The translations under genes were made by a program, and so were the position numbers. Shown one piece after another: positions 8,277-17,558 of a stretch of 64,000 nucleotides of DNA. Numbering within the stretch: the first letter of the stretch is position 1; each line of letters opens with the position of its first letter. The notes under the pieces are model-generated. The model did not search any database. It was given only the letters and a program-made list of their open reading frames with translations, and was not told where the DNA came from. Source of the stretch: NIOZ-UU13 sp964653075 (GTDB lineage: Bacteria; Planctomycetota; Phycisphaerae; Sedimentisphaerales; Anaerobacaceae); the NCBI GenBank assembly GCA_964653075.1, contig CAZZAX010000003.1, positions 1-64,000 on the forward strand. Direction: 5' to 3'.

Positions 8277-8373
8277 TAGTGGCCAATACGATGTTTAGGC
8301 CGAAGGGAAATAGCAACTCCCGGAGCAAATGTGGATTTGAAGTTAAAACCATTCATTTTGGAGGAAAACCGTT

Positions 8374-9765
8374 ATGAGCGACATCACTAACAAAAACACA
8401 TCACGTCGTGAATTCTTGAAGGACACCGGCCGGCTCGCCGCCGCATCGGCTATTATGGCTGCGGCCGTTCCACGTATGTACGCAGGGCAAAGCAACACTA
8501 TCAAAGTGGCCCTGATAGGCTGTGGCGGCCGGGGCACCGGTGCAGCGGACAACGCCCTGTCCGTAAAGAACGGGCCGATCAAACTCGTCGCCATGGGCGA
8601 CGTCTTCGAAAATCGCCTTAAAAGCAGCTACGAGAATTTGAAGAAAATGCACGCCGACCAGGTTGATGTACCCAGGGATCGCCGTTTTGTGGGCTTCGAC
8701 GCTTACAAAAATGCGATGGATTGTCTGAGTCCCGGCGATGTCGCGATTTTTGCAACGCCTCCGGCATTCAGGTGGGTGCATTTCAGATACGCAATCAGGA
8801 AAGGCCTCAATGTGTTTATGGAAAAACCAGTTACGGTTGACGGCCCGACCAGTCGGCGGATGTTCAACCTCGCCAAACGGTCAGTAAAGAAGAACCTCAA
8901 AGTAGGAGTGGGATTGATGTCCCGTCACAGCCGGGCACTCCAGCAACTGGCTAAGCGTATCCACGATGGTGAAATCGGCGACATTATTATGCAGCGAGGA
9001 TACCGTATGCACGGACCACTTGGATTCTTCTCCTCGCCGCCTAAGCCGCCCGGTATCAGCGACCTGCTTTACCAGGTACAGCGTTTCCACAGTTTCATTT
9101 GGGCCAGTGGCGGCAACTACAGCGACTTTTACATCCACCTCATCGATCACCAATGCTGGATGAAGAACGACTGGCCGGTCAAGGCCCAAGCCTTGGGCGG
9201 CCGCCATTATCGGCAGAGTCCCGAAGGCATTACTTACGTGGACCAGAACTTCGATACGTATTCAGCGGAATACACATACGCCGATGGAAGCAAATTCATC
9301 CTGGATGGACGCTGTATCCTGGGTTGCGAGGAAATCTACTCCAGTTACGCGCACGGCAGCAAAGGAATGGCGGTCGTCTCAAAGCACAGTGACTGTGGAA
9401 TGCCTTCCAGCATACACGAGGGTCAGAATCCGACACGCTCGAACCTGGTCTGGGAATCCAAAGTCAGACCGGACGAACGGAGTCCATATCAAAACGAATG
9501 GAACGACCTGGTGGACGCTATTCGCAACGACAAGCCCTACAACGAAACCGAGCGCGGCGTCAAGGCCAGCCTCGTAACCAGCTTGGGTCGTATGGCCGCT
9601 CACACCGGCAGGGAAATCACCTATGAACAGATTCTAAACAGCGACCATGAAATGGCGCCCGGCCTTGATAAATTGACAATGGATTCTCCTGCTCCACTAA
9701 AAGCCGACGCCAATGGCAGGTATCCTATTCCTCAGCCGGGCATCGTTACAAATCGGGAATACTGA
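8374..9765 (+). CDS. Tat-exported Gfo/Idh/MocA family oxidoreductase
   Basis: A 463-residue protein with a twin-arginine signal (SRREFLKDTGRLAAASAIMA, about residues 10-30). The NAD-binding strand is VALIGCGGRGTGAADNA and the family's EKP motif occurs as VFMEKPVTVDG near residue 150. The GGNYSDFYIHLIDHQCWM segment matches the C-terminal domain of the planctomycete group, where His and Asp line the active site. An excellent GGAGG ribosome site sits 9 bp upstream of the ATG. It is probably a periplasmic sugar or glycoside oxidoreductase; similar proteins assist unusual glycosidases by oxidising the C3 hydroxyl. It is monocistronic, ending just before a hairpin terminator. Confidence 0.9.
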   Translation: MSDITNKNTSRREFLKDTGRLAAASAIMAAAVPRMYAGQSNTIKVALIGCGGRGTGAADNALSVKNGPIKLVAMGDVFENRLKSSYENLKKMHADQVDVPRDRRFVGFDAYKNAMDCLSPGDVAIFATPPAFRWVHFRYAIRKGLNVFMEKPVTVDGPTSRRMFNLAKRSVKKNLKVGVGLMSRHSRALQQLAKRIHDGEIGDIIMQRGYRMHGPLGFFSSPPKPPGISDLLYQVQRFHSFIWASGGNYSDFYIHLIDHQCWMKNDWPVKAQALGGRHYRQSPEGITYVDQNFDTYSAEYTYADGSKFILDGRCILGCEEIYSSYAHGSKGMAVVSKHSDCGMPSSIHEGQNPTRSNLVWESKVRPDERSPYQNEWNDLVDAIRNDKPYNETERGVKASLVTSLGRMAAHTGREITYEQILNSDHEMAPGLDKLTMDSPAPLKADANGRYPIPQPGIVTNREY

Positions 9766-9814
9766 GGCTTTTTTTATCGTTACTTTAGAGACATTAAGTT
9801 GAATATGAAATAGT

Positions 9815-9848
9815 AAAGATGCCACGGATTAAAAACCGTGGCATCTTT
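9815..9848 (+). terminator. Intrinsic terminator-like hairpin
   Basis: AAAGATGCCACGG and CCGTGGCATCTTT form a perfect 13-bp stem around an eight-base A/T-rich loop. It lies 50 bp after the oxidoreductase stop codon. The stem's own A and T ends supply a short U run in either direction, so it could work for both strands. Confidence 0.75.
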
Positions 9849-9933
9849 CGGTACAGGCTACACTTGTCCAACTTCGTAGGATACTTCCATATAAGGACTA
9901 ATACTCATAGATTTGCGAAATAATATTCAAATC

Positions 9934-11697
9934 ATGCGAAAAATAATACTCTTTATTTCAATTCTATTTTCAACTTATGGTTCTCTTTACGCCGGGGATA
10001 GCTGGATAAGGATTAATCAACTTGGATACTTACCTAATTCAGTAAAAGTGGCTGTGTTAATCTCCCAAAAAGACATAAAAATTGAAAAATTCCAATTGAG
10101 AAATTCAATAACAAAGACCATCGTATATATAGGACAAACAAAAGAATATGATGCATCCGGCTGGGGAATGAAATCTGCTTACCGGCTTAATTTTTCAAAC
10201 TTTAAGAGTTCAGGGGGCTATTACATTCAAATTGACGACATCAAGTCTCCCTGTTTCCCAATAGCAGATGATGTATATAAAGGTACCGCCGATTTCATTT
10301 TGAATTACATGCGCCAGCAACGATGCGGCTACAATCCCTATCTGAAAGACTCATGCCATTTACATGATGGAATAATTGTTGACCATCCGACAAAAACCGG
10401 ACGAGAGATAGACGTTACAGGCGGCTGGCACGATGCATCGGATTATTTGCAATACCTTACCACATCAGCCAATGCGACTTATCAAATGCTGTTTGCCTGG
10501 TTACACAACCCAGAGGTATATGGAGATAATTATAACGCTAAAGGGCATAAAGGCAAAAATGGTATCCCGGACATCCTCGATGAAGCCAAATGGGGTCTGG
10601 AGTGGCTGGACAAAATGAACCCGGCTTATGGTGAAATGTACAACCAGATAGCTGACGACCGTGATCATATAGGATACAGATTACCCAATAAAGATACAGC
10701 AAATTACGGACTGGGCAAACACAGGCCCGTTTATTATATCACAGGAAAACAGCAGGGACTTGCAAAACATAAGAACCGGACAACAGGGGTCTCATCCAGC
10801 GCGGCAAAATTTGCATCAGCATTTGCGTTGGGAGCACAAATAATAAAGAAATATGATCCGGTTTTTGCAAATAAAATAGCCACAAAAGCCGCTGAAGCCT
10901 ACGAATTTGCATTAAGCGATTTGGGTGCTTGTCAAACTGCCTGCAACGTATCACCATATTTTTACGAAGAAGAAAATTACGTTGATGACCTGGAATTGGC
11001 AGCCTGTGAATTGCACCGTCTGACTAATAAACAATACTACTTTGACCAGGCAGTAAAGTGGGGTGCAGTTGAACCGGTCACTCCATGGATGTCTTCAGGT
11101 CGTGCAAGACATTATCAATTTTACCCATTTGTCAACTTAGGACACTATTATTTGTCTGACAAACAGAGCATTTACATAGATTATTTAAAGGATGGGCTTC
11201 AATTTATTTACGAGCGAGGAGACAAAGACCCCTTTCTAAATGGAATACCGTTTATCTGGTGCTCCAACAATTTGGTAGTAGCCGCATTAACCCAGGCCAG
11301 ATGCTATTATAATGCAACAAAAGATTCAACGTATATCGAAATGGAAGCTGCGTTACGCGATTGGCTGTTCGGATGCAATCCATGGGGAACAAGCATGATT
11401 TGTGGCTTACCGGCAGGAGGAGACCATCCTAAATTACCGCATTCGTCAATAACCTATCTGCGGAATGAAACCACCTATGGGGGGCTAATCGATGGCCCGG
11501 TATATAGAGACATTTACAACAGTTTGAGGGGCATCCATTTAATGAACAAAGATGAGTATGCTCCATTCCAAAACGGCAAAGCAGTATATCATGATGATAT
11601 GGGTGATTATTCTTCTAATGAACCGACAATGGATGGCACTGCCAGTCTTAGCTTTTACTTGTCATCGTTGGAAAAAGAAGCCAACAGCAATAAATAG
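9934..11697 (+). CDS. Secreted glycoside hydrolase family 9 endoglucanase-like enzyme
   Basis: A 587-residue secreted enzyme from ATG 9934 (the frame runs back to a TTG at 9913). A signal peptide (MRKIILFISILFSTYGSLYA) is followed by a CelD_N-type immunoglobulin-like domain (WIRINQLGYLPNS, about residues 25-105) and a GH9 (alpha/alpha)6 barrel. The catalytic-base region GGWHDASDYLQY matches the GH9 GWHDAGD motif. SNEPTMDGTASLSFYLSSL near the C-terminus is the acid region, with Glu in the conserved NE pair. Internal HRPVYYITG and FGCNPWGTSM are also GH9-like. It probably hydrolyses beta-1,4-glucan or a related glucan in the periplasm or outside the cell. It is flanked by its own intergenic regions and appears to be monocistronic. 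Confidence 0.9.
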   Translation: MRKIILFISILFSTYGSLYAGDSWIRINQLGYLPNSVKVAVLISQKDIKIEKFQLRNSITKTIVYIGQTKEYDASGWGMKSAYRLNFSNFKSSGGYYIQIDDIKSPCFPIADDVYKGTADFILNYMRQQRCGYNPYLKDSCHLHDGIIVDHPTKTGREIDVTGGWHDASDYLQYLTTSANATYQMLFAWLHNPEVYGDNYNAKGHKGKNGIPDILDEAKWGLEWLDKMNPAYGEMYNQIADDRDHIGYRLPNKDTANYGLGKHRPVYYITGKQQGLAKHKNRTTGVSSSAAKFASAFALGAQIIKKYDPVFANKIATKAAEAYEFALSDLGACQTACNVSPYFYEEENYVDDLELAACELHRLTNKQYYFDQAVKWGAVEPVTPWMSSGRARHYQFYPFVNLGHYYLSDKQSIYIDYLKDGLQFIYERGDKDPFLNGIPFIWCSNNLVVAALTQARCYYNATKDSTYIEMEAALRDWLFGCNPWGTSMICGLPAGGDHPKLPHSSITYLRNETTYGGLIDGPVYRDIYNSLRGIHLMNKDEYAPFQNGKAVYHDDMGDYSSNEPTMDGTASLSFYLSSLEKEANSNK

Positions 11698-11775
11698 TGA
11701 TCGATCGATTATAAACGATTTTTTCAGAATTGGCAGATAATAAGCCATCTGGTTTTAGTTCGTTTATATTCTGAA

Positions 11776-12615
11776 CTACGGCAGTTCAAGTTCCGCAACC
11801 GGTGTGAAGTACCGGTGCCATTTGTATTGACATACTTTCTCTAACGAAACACGCTGCACGTGTGCAGCCTTGAACAGGATATTGATTCCTCTTCCATGGC
11901 GCTCAAGAAGAATACGAGTGAGCTGGTTGGGGCTCATTCGATAGGTGCCGCCGGGAATTCCAGAACCTTTCAGGTCGAGGAACATATTTGTCTGGGCTAC
12001 GTGCGGATTATCCGGCCACGCGTCAACCCATCCACCGTCGGATATCAATGGACTCTCGACGCGGGCATCATCATACTTGAAGTAATAATTCCTTACCCGT
12101 TCTGCGGCGTAAGCCGACTTGCGCTCCGCACTTAGGTTCTGCATCCAGCCATTCAGTGTATAGCTCCCTTCATGTACCTCTTCTCGTCCCTGCGCGCCGA
12201 CCTGTGTGCGCCATTGCCATGCCGTATCATGAGAGCCGTACAGTGGAGAAGTATCGTTATATCTATTGTTCCACACTCGGGCCGCAGGACACCTCAGAAT
12301 CCTCAGAACTCCGCTGCGAGTATCACCCTGGGCCCTGGCGAACTCCCTCGCACTGAAATACGGGCCCAACTGATAGAACCAGAATCCCCCGCTGGCCCAT
12401 TGTGATGAAGGCGCATATTCAATATTAAAACCGTCATTGTCATCGGCATACTGACTCCAGGCCAATCCGAACTGTCGTAGCTGGGCCGAACAGGCCGCCA
12501 TCTGGGCCTGCCCCCTGGCCTTGCGAAGGGCGGGCATCAAAATAGCCAGCAACAACGCGATTACAGCAATGACCACGAGCAGCTCTATTAGGGTGAAACC
12601 ATTTCGCGTGTGCAT
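11776..12615 (-). CDS. Prepilin-headed secreted protein of the planctomycete type
   Basis: A 279-residue protein starting MHTRNGFTLIELLVVIAVIA, a prepilin peptidase site (G^FTLIE), followed by the phrase LLLAILMPALRKARGQAQ that marks the large planctomycete/lentisphaera family of pseudopilin-like proteins. The soluble part contains LRQFGLAWSQYADDNDGF and a late GRGINILFKAAHV strand, as in the family's C-terminal H-x9-DG-like module. Start choice: ATG 12615 has an AGGAG ribosome site that would lie inside a longer TTG-initiated frame. Such proteins are numerous in these genomes and of unknown function; they may form short surface filaments or scaffold secreted enzymes. Confidence 0.85.
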   Translation of the reverse strand: MHTRNGFTLIELLVVIAVIALLLAILMPALRKARGQAQMAACSAQLRQFGLAWSQYADDNDGFNIEYAPSSQWASGGFWFYQLGPYFSAREFARAQGDTRSGVLRILRCPAARVWNNRYNDTSPLYGSHDTAWQWRTQVGAQGREEVHEGSYTLNGWMQNLSAERKSAYAAERVRNYYFKYDDARVESPLISDGGWVDAWPDNPHVAQTNMFLDLKGSGIPGGTYRMSPNQLTRILLERHGRGINILFKAAHVQRVSLEKVCQYKWHRYFTPVAELELP

Positions 12616-12627
12616 TATTACTCCTTC

Positions 12628-12651
12628 TACCAATAGAACTTTCTATTGGTA
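12628..12651 (-). promoter_or_regulatory. 24-bp palindrome abutting the ribosome site
   Basis: TACCAATAGA and TCTATTGGTA form a perfect 10-bp inverted repeat with a 4-base loop. It ends only 2-3 bases before the AGGAG of the prepilin-headed gene. On the mRNA it would put a stable hairpin directly next to the ribosome site; on DNA it could be an operator. The rest of the 12652-12975 gap shows no credible gene. Confidence 0.55.
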
Positions 12652-12975
12652 TGTTTTTCTATCATTATTATAAAACAACTGCCCGCCGTAATGCAAGCTT
12701 CAAATGCTCCATAAAATTTGTTCTGAAGAATCAAGACACGGTTCTTTCTGTTAGTAGCTGAACTCCAAAAAGTAACCACATTACTTGCCACTATCAACAG
12801 CAAAATATCCTTGAAATCAATCTTTGGCCATCTTATCATAAATTCTTGCCAATAAAGAAGTATCGAATTTTCGAGATGCACAGATATCTTTTTCTGCAGC
12901 AGCAGGCCAGATGTGGTCTAACGCCCAAGATGTGAAAGAAGCTGAAAAAATGGAAATATTACAGGAGACACATCC

Positions 12976-14175
12976 GTGAAGGAGCGGAGGTACGACATCG
13001 ATTGGCTGAGAGTTATCGCCATGCTGGCTGTTTTTATTTTCCACTGCACCCGCTTTTTCGATACAGAAGGCTGGCATCTAAAAAACTCCGAGCAGAGCTA
13101 CACTTTGTTTGTGTTAGTTCGCGGTTTTATCTGGCCCTGGGTTATGGAACTTTTCTTCCTGCTTTCTGGAGCGGGTTCCTGGTATGCACTGAAATCCAGG
13201 ACTACCACAGAGTATCTCTTTGAGCGGGTCAAACGGCTTCTAATTCCTCTATATACCGCGGGTCTGTTTATTCTTCTGCCTCCTCAGTTCTACTTTGAGC
13301 TCGTTACTAATGCGGATTATAGAGGTACATTCTGGCAGATCATCCCTCGCTATTTCGCCAGCTTCCATCTACCTCACATAACGTCGTGGCCCGATACGCT
13401 ATTGCCAATTCCCTTTTCCGGTCATTTGTGGTTTCTTCAGTATCTCTTCCTTATTTCGCTCATGACACTGCCTCTGCTGCTTTGTCTGAAATCAGAATGG
13501 GGTCAGCGCTGTATCGAAAAATTGGCCGGGTGGTGCGATTGCTGTGGTGGTGTATTCCTATTCGTAATACCCCTGGCCCTAACACTGATCAGTCTCAGAG
13601 GACTCTTCAGAACTCAAAGAGGCTGGGCTGATTTTCTCTGGTACGCGATCTACTTTATAATTGGTTATGTCATGGTGGGCGACAAACGCTTCACCAAAGC
13701 TTTCAAGAGACATCAGTGGGTATGCCTGGCCCTGTGGATTATCGGTTTTTTTGGCGGGGCAGGTTTGTTCGTACTGGTATTAGGTTACGATCCAATGCCG
13801 GGTAATGAGCCCTTCTCATTCATATACGTACTGTATCAGATCATATGGAGTATTGCTAGTTGGAGCGCAGTTGTCTTTATGCTGAGCATTGGAGCCAGGT
13901 ATATGAATTTCAACCACAAGATATTGGCCTATGGCAACGAGGCAGTGCTGCCTTTCTACTTATTCCATCAGACAATTATCCTGATTGTCGGCTTTTTTGT
14001 CATTCGCTGGAACATTGGCATCCTGCCCAAGTTCCTGATTGTCACCGTGATTTCCTTCTCTTTGATCCTTGTCTTGTATGAACTGCTGGTCAAGCCCTTC
14101 AACGCGGTGCGCTTCTTACTTGGCATGAGGCCCAGGAAGCGGTTAGCTAAAAAACCGGACCCTACATTGACCTGA
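12976..14175 (+). CDS. Acyltransferase family 3 (AT3) membrane protein
   Basis: A 399-residue integral membrane protein with about ten helices. The N-terminus YDIDWLRVIAMLAVFIFHCTR contains the AT3 family's RxxxxxxVxxxH region, with the first helix and the conserved His. The later sequence VKRLLIPLYTAGL matches the family's RxxR/loop-helix region. The GTG start has an AGGAG site 7 bp upstream. AT3 proteins transfer acyl groups (acetyl, succinyl and others) across the inner membrane onto surface polysaccharide, lipopolysaccharide or glucans, as in OafA and OpgC. The acceptor here is unknown. The last 20 residues are basic and cytoplasmic. Confidence 0.85.
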   Translation: MKERRYDIDWLRVIAMLAVFIFHCTRFFDTEGWHLKNSEQSYTLFVLVRGFIWPWVMELFFLLSGAGSWYALKSRTTTEYLFERVKRLLIPLYTAGLFILLPPQFYFELVTNADYRGTFWQIIPRYFASFHLPHITSWPDTLLPIPFSGHLWFLQYLFLISLMTLPLLLCLKSEWGQRCIEKLAGWCDCCGGVFLFVIPLALTLISLRGLFRTQRGWADFLWYAIYFIIGYVMVGDKRFTKAFKRHQWVCLALWIIGFFGGAGLFVLVLGYDPMPGNEPFSFIYVLYQIIWSIASWSAVVFMLSIGARYMNFNHKILAYGNEAVLPFYLFHQTIILIVGFFVIRWNIGILPKFLIVTVISFSLILVLYELLVKPFNAVRFLLGMRPRKRLAKKPDPTLT

Positions 14176-14329
14176 TATTATCCAAAAGATAGTATCGTTC
14201 GTATCGCACATTGAATTCTTCTGCCAGGTTCAGGACGTATACATACAAATGTTCTCTGGCAATAGACGGCTGATATATGTATTATAATAAACATATTACT
14301 GTTTTATAATATTAACGGAGGCAACTGCA

Positions 14330-15010
14330 ATGAGAACAAATAAACAATGTTTATTGATAACCTGCGCTACAGCAGCATTAATAGCTGTAGCTGGATGTTG
14401 CGCAGGTGTTGAAAAGCCGGTTAAGAACAGTTCAGAATTCAATACAAATGCAGAGGCAAAAATCCTAAATGTTCTTGAAGATATGTCCAACGATAAAAAC
14501 TATGCAATGTGGAATATTACGCCGGATGAAGGTAAACTACTGTATATACTTACCGCAACTGCTGATGCCAAACATGTGGTTGAGATAGGCACCTCAATTG
14601 GCTACTCAACCATCTGGTTCTGTCTGGCATTACGGACAACAGACGGCAGGATAACCACTCACGAAATCGACCCATACCGCATTTCGCTGGCCAGTGAAAA
14701 CTTCAAAAACGCCGGCGTCAGTCATCTCGTTACTATCGTCGAGGGTGACGCTCACAAGACAATTACCCGGCTAAAAGAACCTATTGACATCCTTTACATT
14801 GATGCTGACAAATCGGGCTACTTCGATTACTTAACAAAGCTTCTTCCCTTAGTGCGTCCGGGCGGACTGATTCTGGCCCACAACACCACCGACCTGGCAT
14901 CGGAAATGCAAAATTACCTTAAGGCCGTCACTGACAATCCTGATCTGGAAACTATATTCCTGCACAAAAAACCCAGCGGCCTTAGCGTAACACTTAAGAA
15001 ACGTAGATAA
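14330..15010 (+). CDS. Lipoprotein-type SAM-dependent O-methyltransferase
   Basis: A 226-residue protein that joins an export signal to a cytoplasmic-type enzyme fold. Residues 1-24 form a lipoprotein signal with the lipobox IAVAGC at Cys24. From about residue 50 it is a class I O-methyltransferase of the catechol/caffeoyl-CoA type: HVVEIGTSIGYSTIWFC is motif I for SAM binding, THEIDPYR motif II, and ILYIDADKSGY with RPGGLILAHNTT completes the metal and active-site region. A GGAGG ribosome site precedes the ATG. SAM is not normally available in the periplasm, so export is hard to reconcile with activity unless a SAM source exists or the enzyme acts before export. A strong terminator follows it. 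Confidence 0.8.
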   Translation: MRTNKQCLLITCATAALIAVAGCCAGVEKPVKNSSEFNTNAEAKILNVLEDMSNDKNYAMWNITPDEGKLLYILTATADAKHVVEIGTSIGYSTIWFCLALRTTDGRITTHEIDPYRISLASENFKNAGVSHLVTIVEGDAHKTITRLKEPIDILYIDADKSGYFDYLTKLLPLVRPGGLILAHNTTDLASEMQNYLKAVTDNPDLETIFLHKKPSGLSVTLKKRR

Positions 15011-15015
15011 AATAT

Positions 15016-15047
15016 AAGAAACGGTGCAAAAATTGCACCGTTTCTTA
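15016..15047 (+). terminator. Bidirectional intrinsic terminator
   Basis: AAGAAACGGTGCA and TGCACCGTTTCTT form a 13-bp perfect stem around a short A/T loop, with A/T ends that give U runs on both strands. It sits between two convergent genes (methyltransferase on plus, oxidoreductase on minus) and can end both. Confidence 0.85.
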
Positions 15048-15104
15048 AACATATTTCCCATTAGCGGCTCAGGCAAAATCCAAATTAATGTACCTAAAGC
15101 AGAC

Positions 15105-16541
15105 TTATACCTGCTTAGGTACAATAAATGGCTTGCGGTACGGACGCGTTAAAAGCCTGTTTGCCGCCTGATTATCCACAAACTTCTCGGTCGAAGGATT
15201 AAACTGGAGTTTAGGGCCAAGACGATACGTGCTTCTCGCAGGGTCAACTCCAATGGCCTTGGTATTCTCCAGGACTGTCTTTACGCTGTCACAAACGATT
15301 TTGCAGTCACCAAGAGTTTCGGCATCTTTACCGAAAGGCACCTCTTGACCCATTCGGTAGGAGATATTACCCAGATGGCAAAGAGCACTGGACAGATGTG
15401 CCTCAAGAATATCAGCATAGAGATTCTCACGCTTCCGACTGCGAACACAACTTATGAAGTTCTCAAAGATACCCTCAGACCGCCTTGGATACTCCACGTC
15501 AACAAGCCCTTCGCCTTTGTCGCTGCCCTTAGGATAAAACTTGCCTTCGATGATAGCGCCTTCCTCAAGGTAGAATTCATTGGCTACTTTGCGTGGGAAA
15601 TCATCATACTTACCTACCAGGCCGCGAGTCTCAAAAACCAAAAGCGTCCCATCATAATCATATATGCATAGCTCCTGATTCGGGGTCTGGGCCTGGTCTT
15701 TGAAATAATTGGGACCTTCCACCCATCTGCCGCCCATACTTATCACACTTTTTGGCAGGGTGGCATCTTTGATTGCCCAACGGGCAATGTCCATCTGGTG
15801 TACACCCTGATTGCCCATATCGCCGTTGCCTGTGTCCCAGAACCAGTGCCAGTTGTAATGGACCAGGTTTTCATGATAGGGCTGAAGCGGAGCCGGCCCA
15901 AGCCAGATATTGAACTCAAGAGTCTTAGGTGGAGTTTTTATAGGCTTGTATCCTATGCTCCATCTCGGCTTACAACAGTAGCCCTTAGAAACAAGTAATT
16001 TACCGTATTTGCCGCTCTGAACAGCGGCAATCTGGTGTGCCCAGCCGTTACTGGCGCGGCTCTGTGTGCCGTGCTGCACAATTCTCTTGTATTTGCGGGC
16101 AGCTTCGACACACTTGCGACCCTCGAAGACATTATGGCTGCACGGTTTTTCGACATATACGTCTTTGCCCGCCTGGCAGGCCCAAACAGTAGCAAGCGAA
16201 TGCCAGTGATTGGTCGTAGCGATGGAAACAGCATCGATGCTTTCATCATCCAGCAAATCACGAATATCAATATATGTATCAACATTTTCGTTACGATCCT
16301 TAAACGGTTTGGAACGGCGTTCGAGTACTTTCGCGTCAACATCACAAAGCGCAGCCACTTGTACACCGGGTATATCCCGGAATGCATTGATGTGTGAGTC
16401 ACCCCGGCCATGGATACCGATTACGGCCACTCGAACAACGTCGTTCGCCCCTCTGACACGGGAAAAAGGACTGGCCATCGTCAGACCAACACCTGCAGCC
16501 AACGAATGTTTCATAAAATTTCGACGTGTGATAGGTTTCAT
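15105..16541 (-). CDS. Tat-exported Gfo/Idh/MocA family oxidoreductase
   Basis: A 478-residue protein. The N-terminus ITRRNFMKHSLAAGVGLTMA is a twin-arginine signal. VAVIGIHGRGDSHINAF is the Rossmann loop, DVYVEKPCSHN at about residue 130 is the EKP signature, and GNGDMGNQGVHQMDIARW is the C-terminal active-site segment with the conserved His/Asp. The ribosome site AGGAGG lies just upstream. It is closest in layout to the 444- and 463-residue paralogues in this window, but sequence between motifs differs widely, so they are not recent duplicates. Likely a periplasmic NAD(P)-linked glycoside or polyol oxidoreductase. Convergent with the methyltransferase gene. Confidence 0.9.
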   Translation of the reverse strand: MKPITRRNFMKHSLAAGVGLTMASPFSRVRGANDVVRVAVIGIHGRGDSHINAFRDIPGVQVAALCDVDAKVLERRSKPFKDRNENVDTYIDIRDLLDDESIDAVSIATTNHWHSLATVWACQAGKDVYVEKPCSHNVFEGRKCVEAARKYKRIVQHGTQSRASNGWAHQIAAVQSGKYGKLLVSKGYCCKPRWSIGYKPIKTPPKTLEFNIWLGPAPLQPYHENLVHYNWHWFWDTGNGDMGNQGVHQMDIARWAIKDATLPKSVISMGGRWVEGPNYFKDQAQTPNQELCIYDYDGTLLVFETRGLVGKYDDFPRKVANEFYLEEGAIIEGKFYPKGSDKGEGLVDVEYPRRSEGIFENFISCVRSRKRENLYADILEAHLSSALCHLGNISYRMGQEVPFGKDAETLGDCKIVCDSVKTVLENTKAIGVDPARSTYRLGPKLQFNPSTEKFVDNQAANRLLTRPYRKPFIVPKQV

Positions 16542-16767
16542 TGTTATCCTCCTGTTTCAACTTGTTATACATTTAACTGCCCGGATTCTTTATAAGCAAA
16601 AATGCTATTATCCGTTGAAATTACCGTAGCTTCTTCGGAAATGTACTACGAAAATAATACCCTCAGAAACCATATAATAAGATAATCGAAAATAAAATTA
16701 AAAGCAAGAAACAAATTGAAAAATTCAAATACTTCCGCTCTTATTTAACTGCCATCAATCTTTTTGT

Positions 16768-17274
16768 TTATTTAATGACTTCTTCGATTGTCCGGGCAAC
16801 GATATAATCCGGGAGCTTTCTCAGGCCTGGTTCCGCTTCATAAGCAGATATTATAGTTTTATCAGGAAATGCTCCGAGCTCTTTGATAAGCTCCTCAGCC
16901 AATAAATCCAATCTTTCCTCCACTTCACCTGACTCCGTTTTTTCGCGTGCGGCCCTCACCAAATTGTCAAATTCGGCCCGGCTGTCATACCAATCGAGCT
17001 GCAACTCCAATTCGAATGCTTCCCTTCTTCGAGCTTGGTCAAAAGTATATTGAATGCCAAATGGATTATATGTCTCTATTCGTTCATCTACAAAAGCGAG
17101 GCACGCTTCTATGTAAGCTGCATATTTATCATCGTCAAAATCCTCAAAGCCACGTTCTAAAACCTCCTCGGCCAGCAGCTCTTCTATTCTTCCTGCCAAT
17201 AATTCCTTGTTGGCCTGAAGCCGTTCATAAAGGGCTTCATAATATGCTTTTAAGAGCAAGCTCGTCTCAGTCAT
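16768..17274 (-). CDS. Acidic helical protein of unknown function
   Basis: A 168-residue protein I do not recognise. It is rich in Glu, Asp, Leu and Ala, with long amphipathic helices (for example YERLQANKELLAGRIEELLA and RLDLLAEELIKELGAF), and probably forms a helical bundle or coiled coil. There are no cysteines, signal peptide or membrane segment. The start ATG at 17274 gives MTETSLLLKAYYEALYERL. It stands alone between a repeat-poor 226-bp gap and the ACT-domain gene on the opposite strand. The codon use looks like that of neighbouring genes, so it is likely a real core gene. Confidence 0.65.
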   Translation of the reverse strand: MTETSLLLKAYYEALYERLQANKELLAGRIEELLAEEVLERGFEDFDDDKYAAYIEACLAFVDERIETYNPFGIQYTFDQARRREAFELELQLDWYDSRAEFDNLVRAAREKTESGEVEERLDLLAEELIKELGAFPDKTIISAYEAEPGLRKLPDYIVARTIEEVIK

Positions 17275-17558
17275 CCGTTTTTATTATCTCCATCCCGAGT
17301 GAATTACCTGCTATCGTCATTTTGCAATAACATATTATACTACGCAAAACCGTCAAATACCATCGATCGCCGGATTCAAGAGTCGTATTTAAATGGTCAT
17401 GTTTTTTTTAAGTGTATATTTCTCAAAAAAATTCGCATAGTTCCTCCAAATTTAATTATATAAGGTATTGACAAAACCCGGTGTAAAAGTCAAATTTATA
17501 TGTCCGTTTGATAGTATTATGTATTAAAAACCTTGAACTCTTTATTGGGAGAACAATC

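Noticed and set aside
12627..12881. 84-codon minus-strand frame
   Set aside because: AT-rich, no ribosome site, and it overlaps the palindrome and the upstream control region of the prepilin-headed gene.
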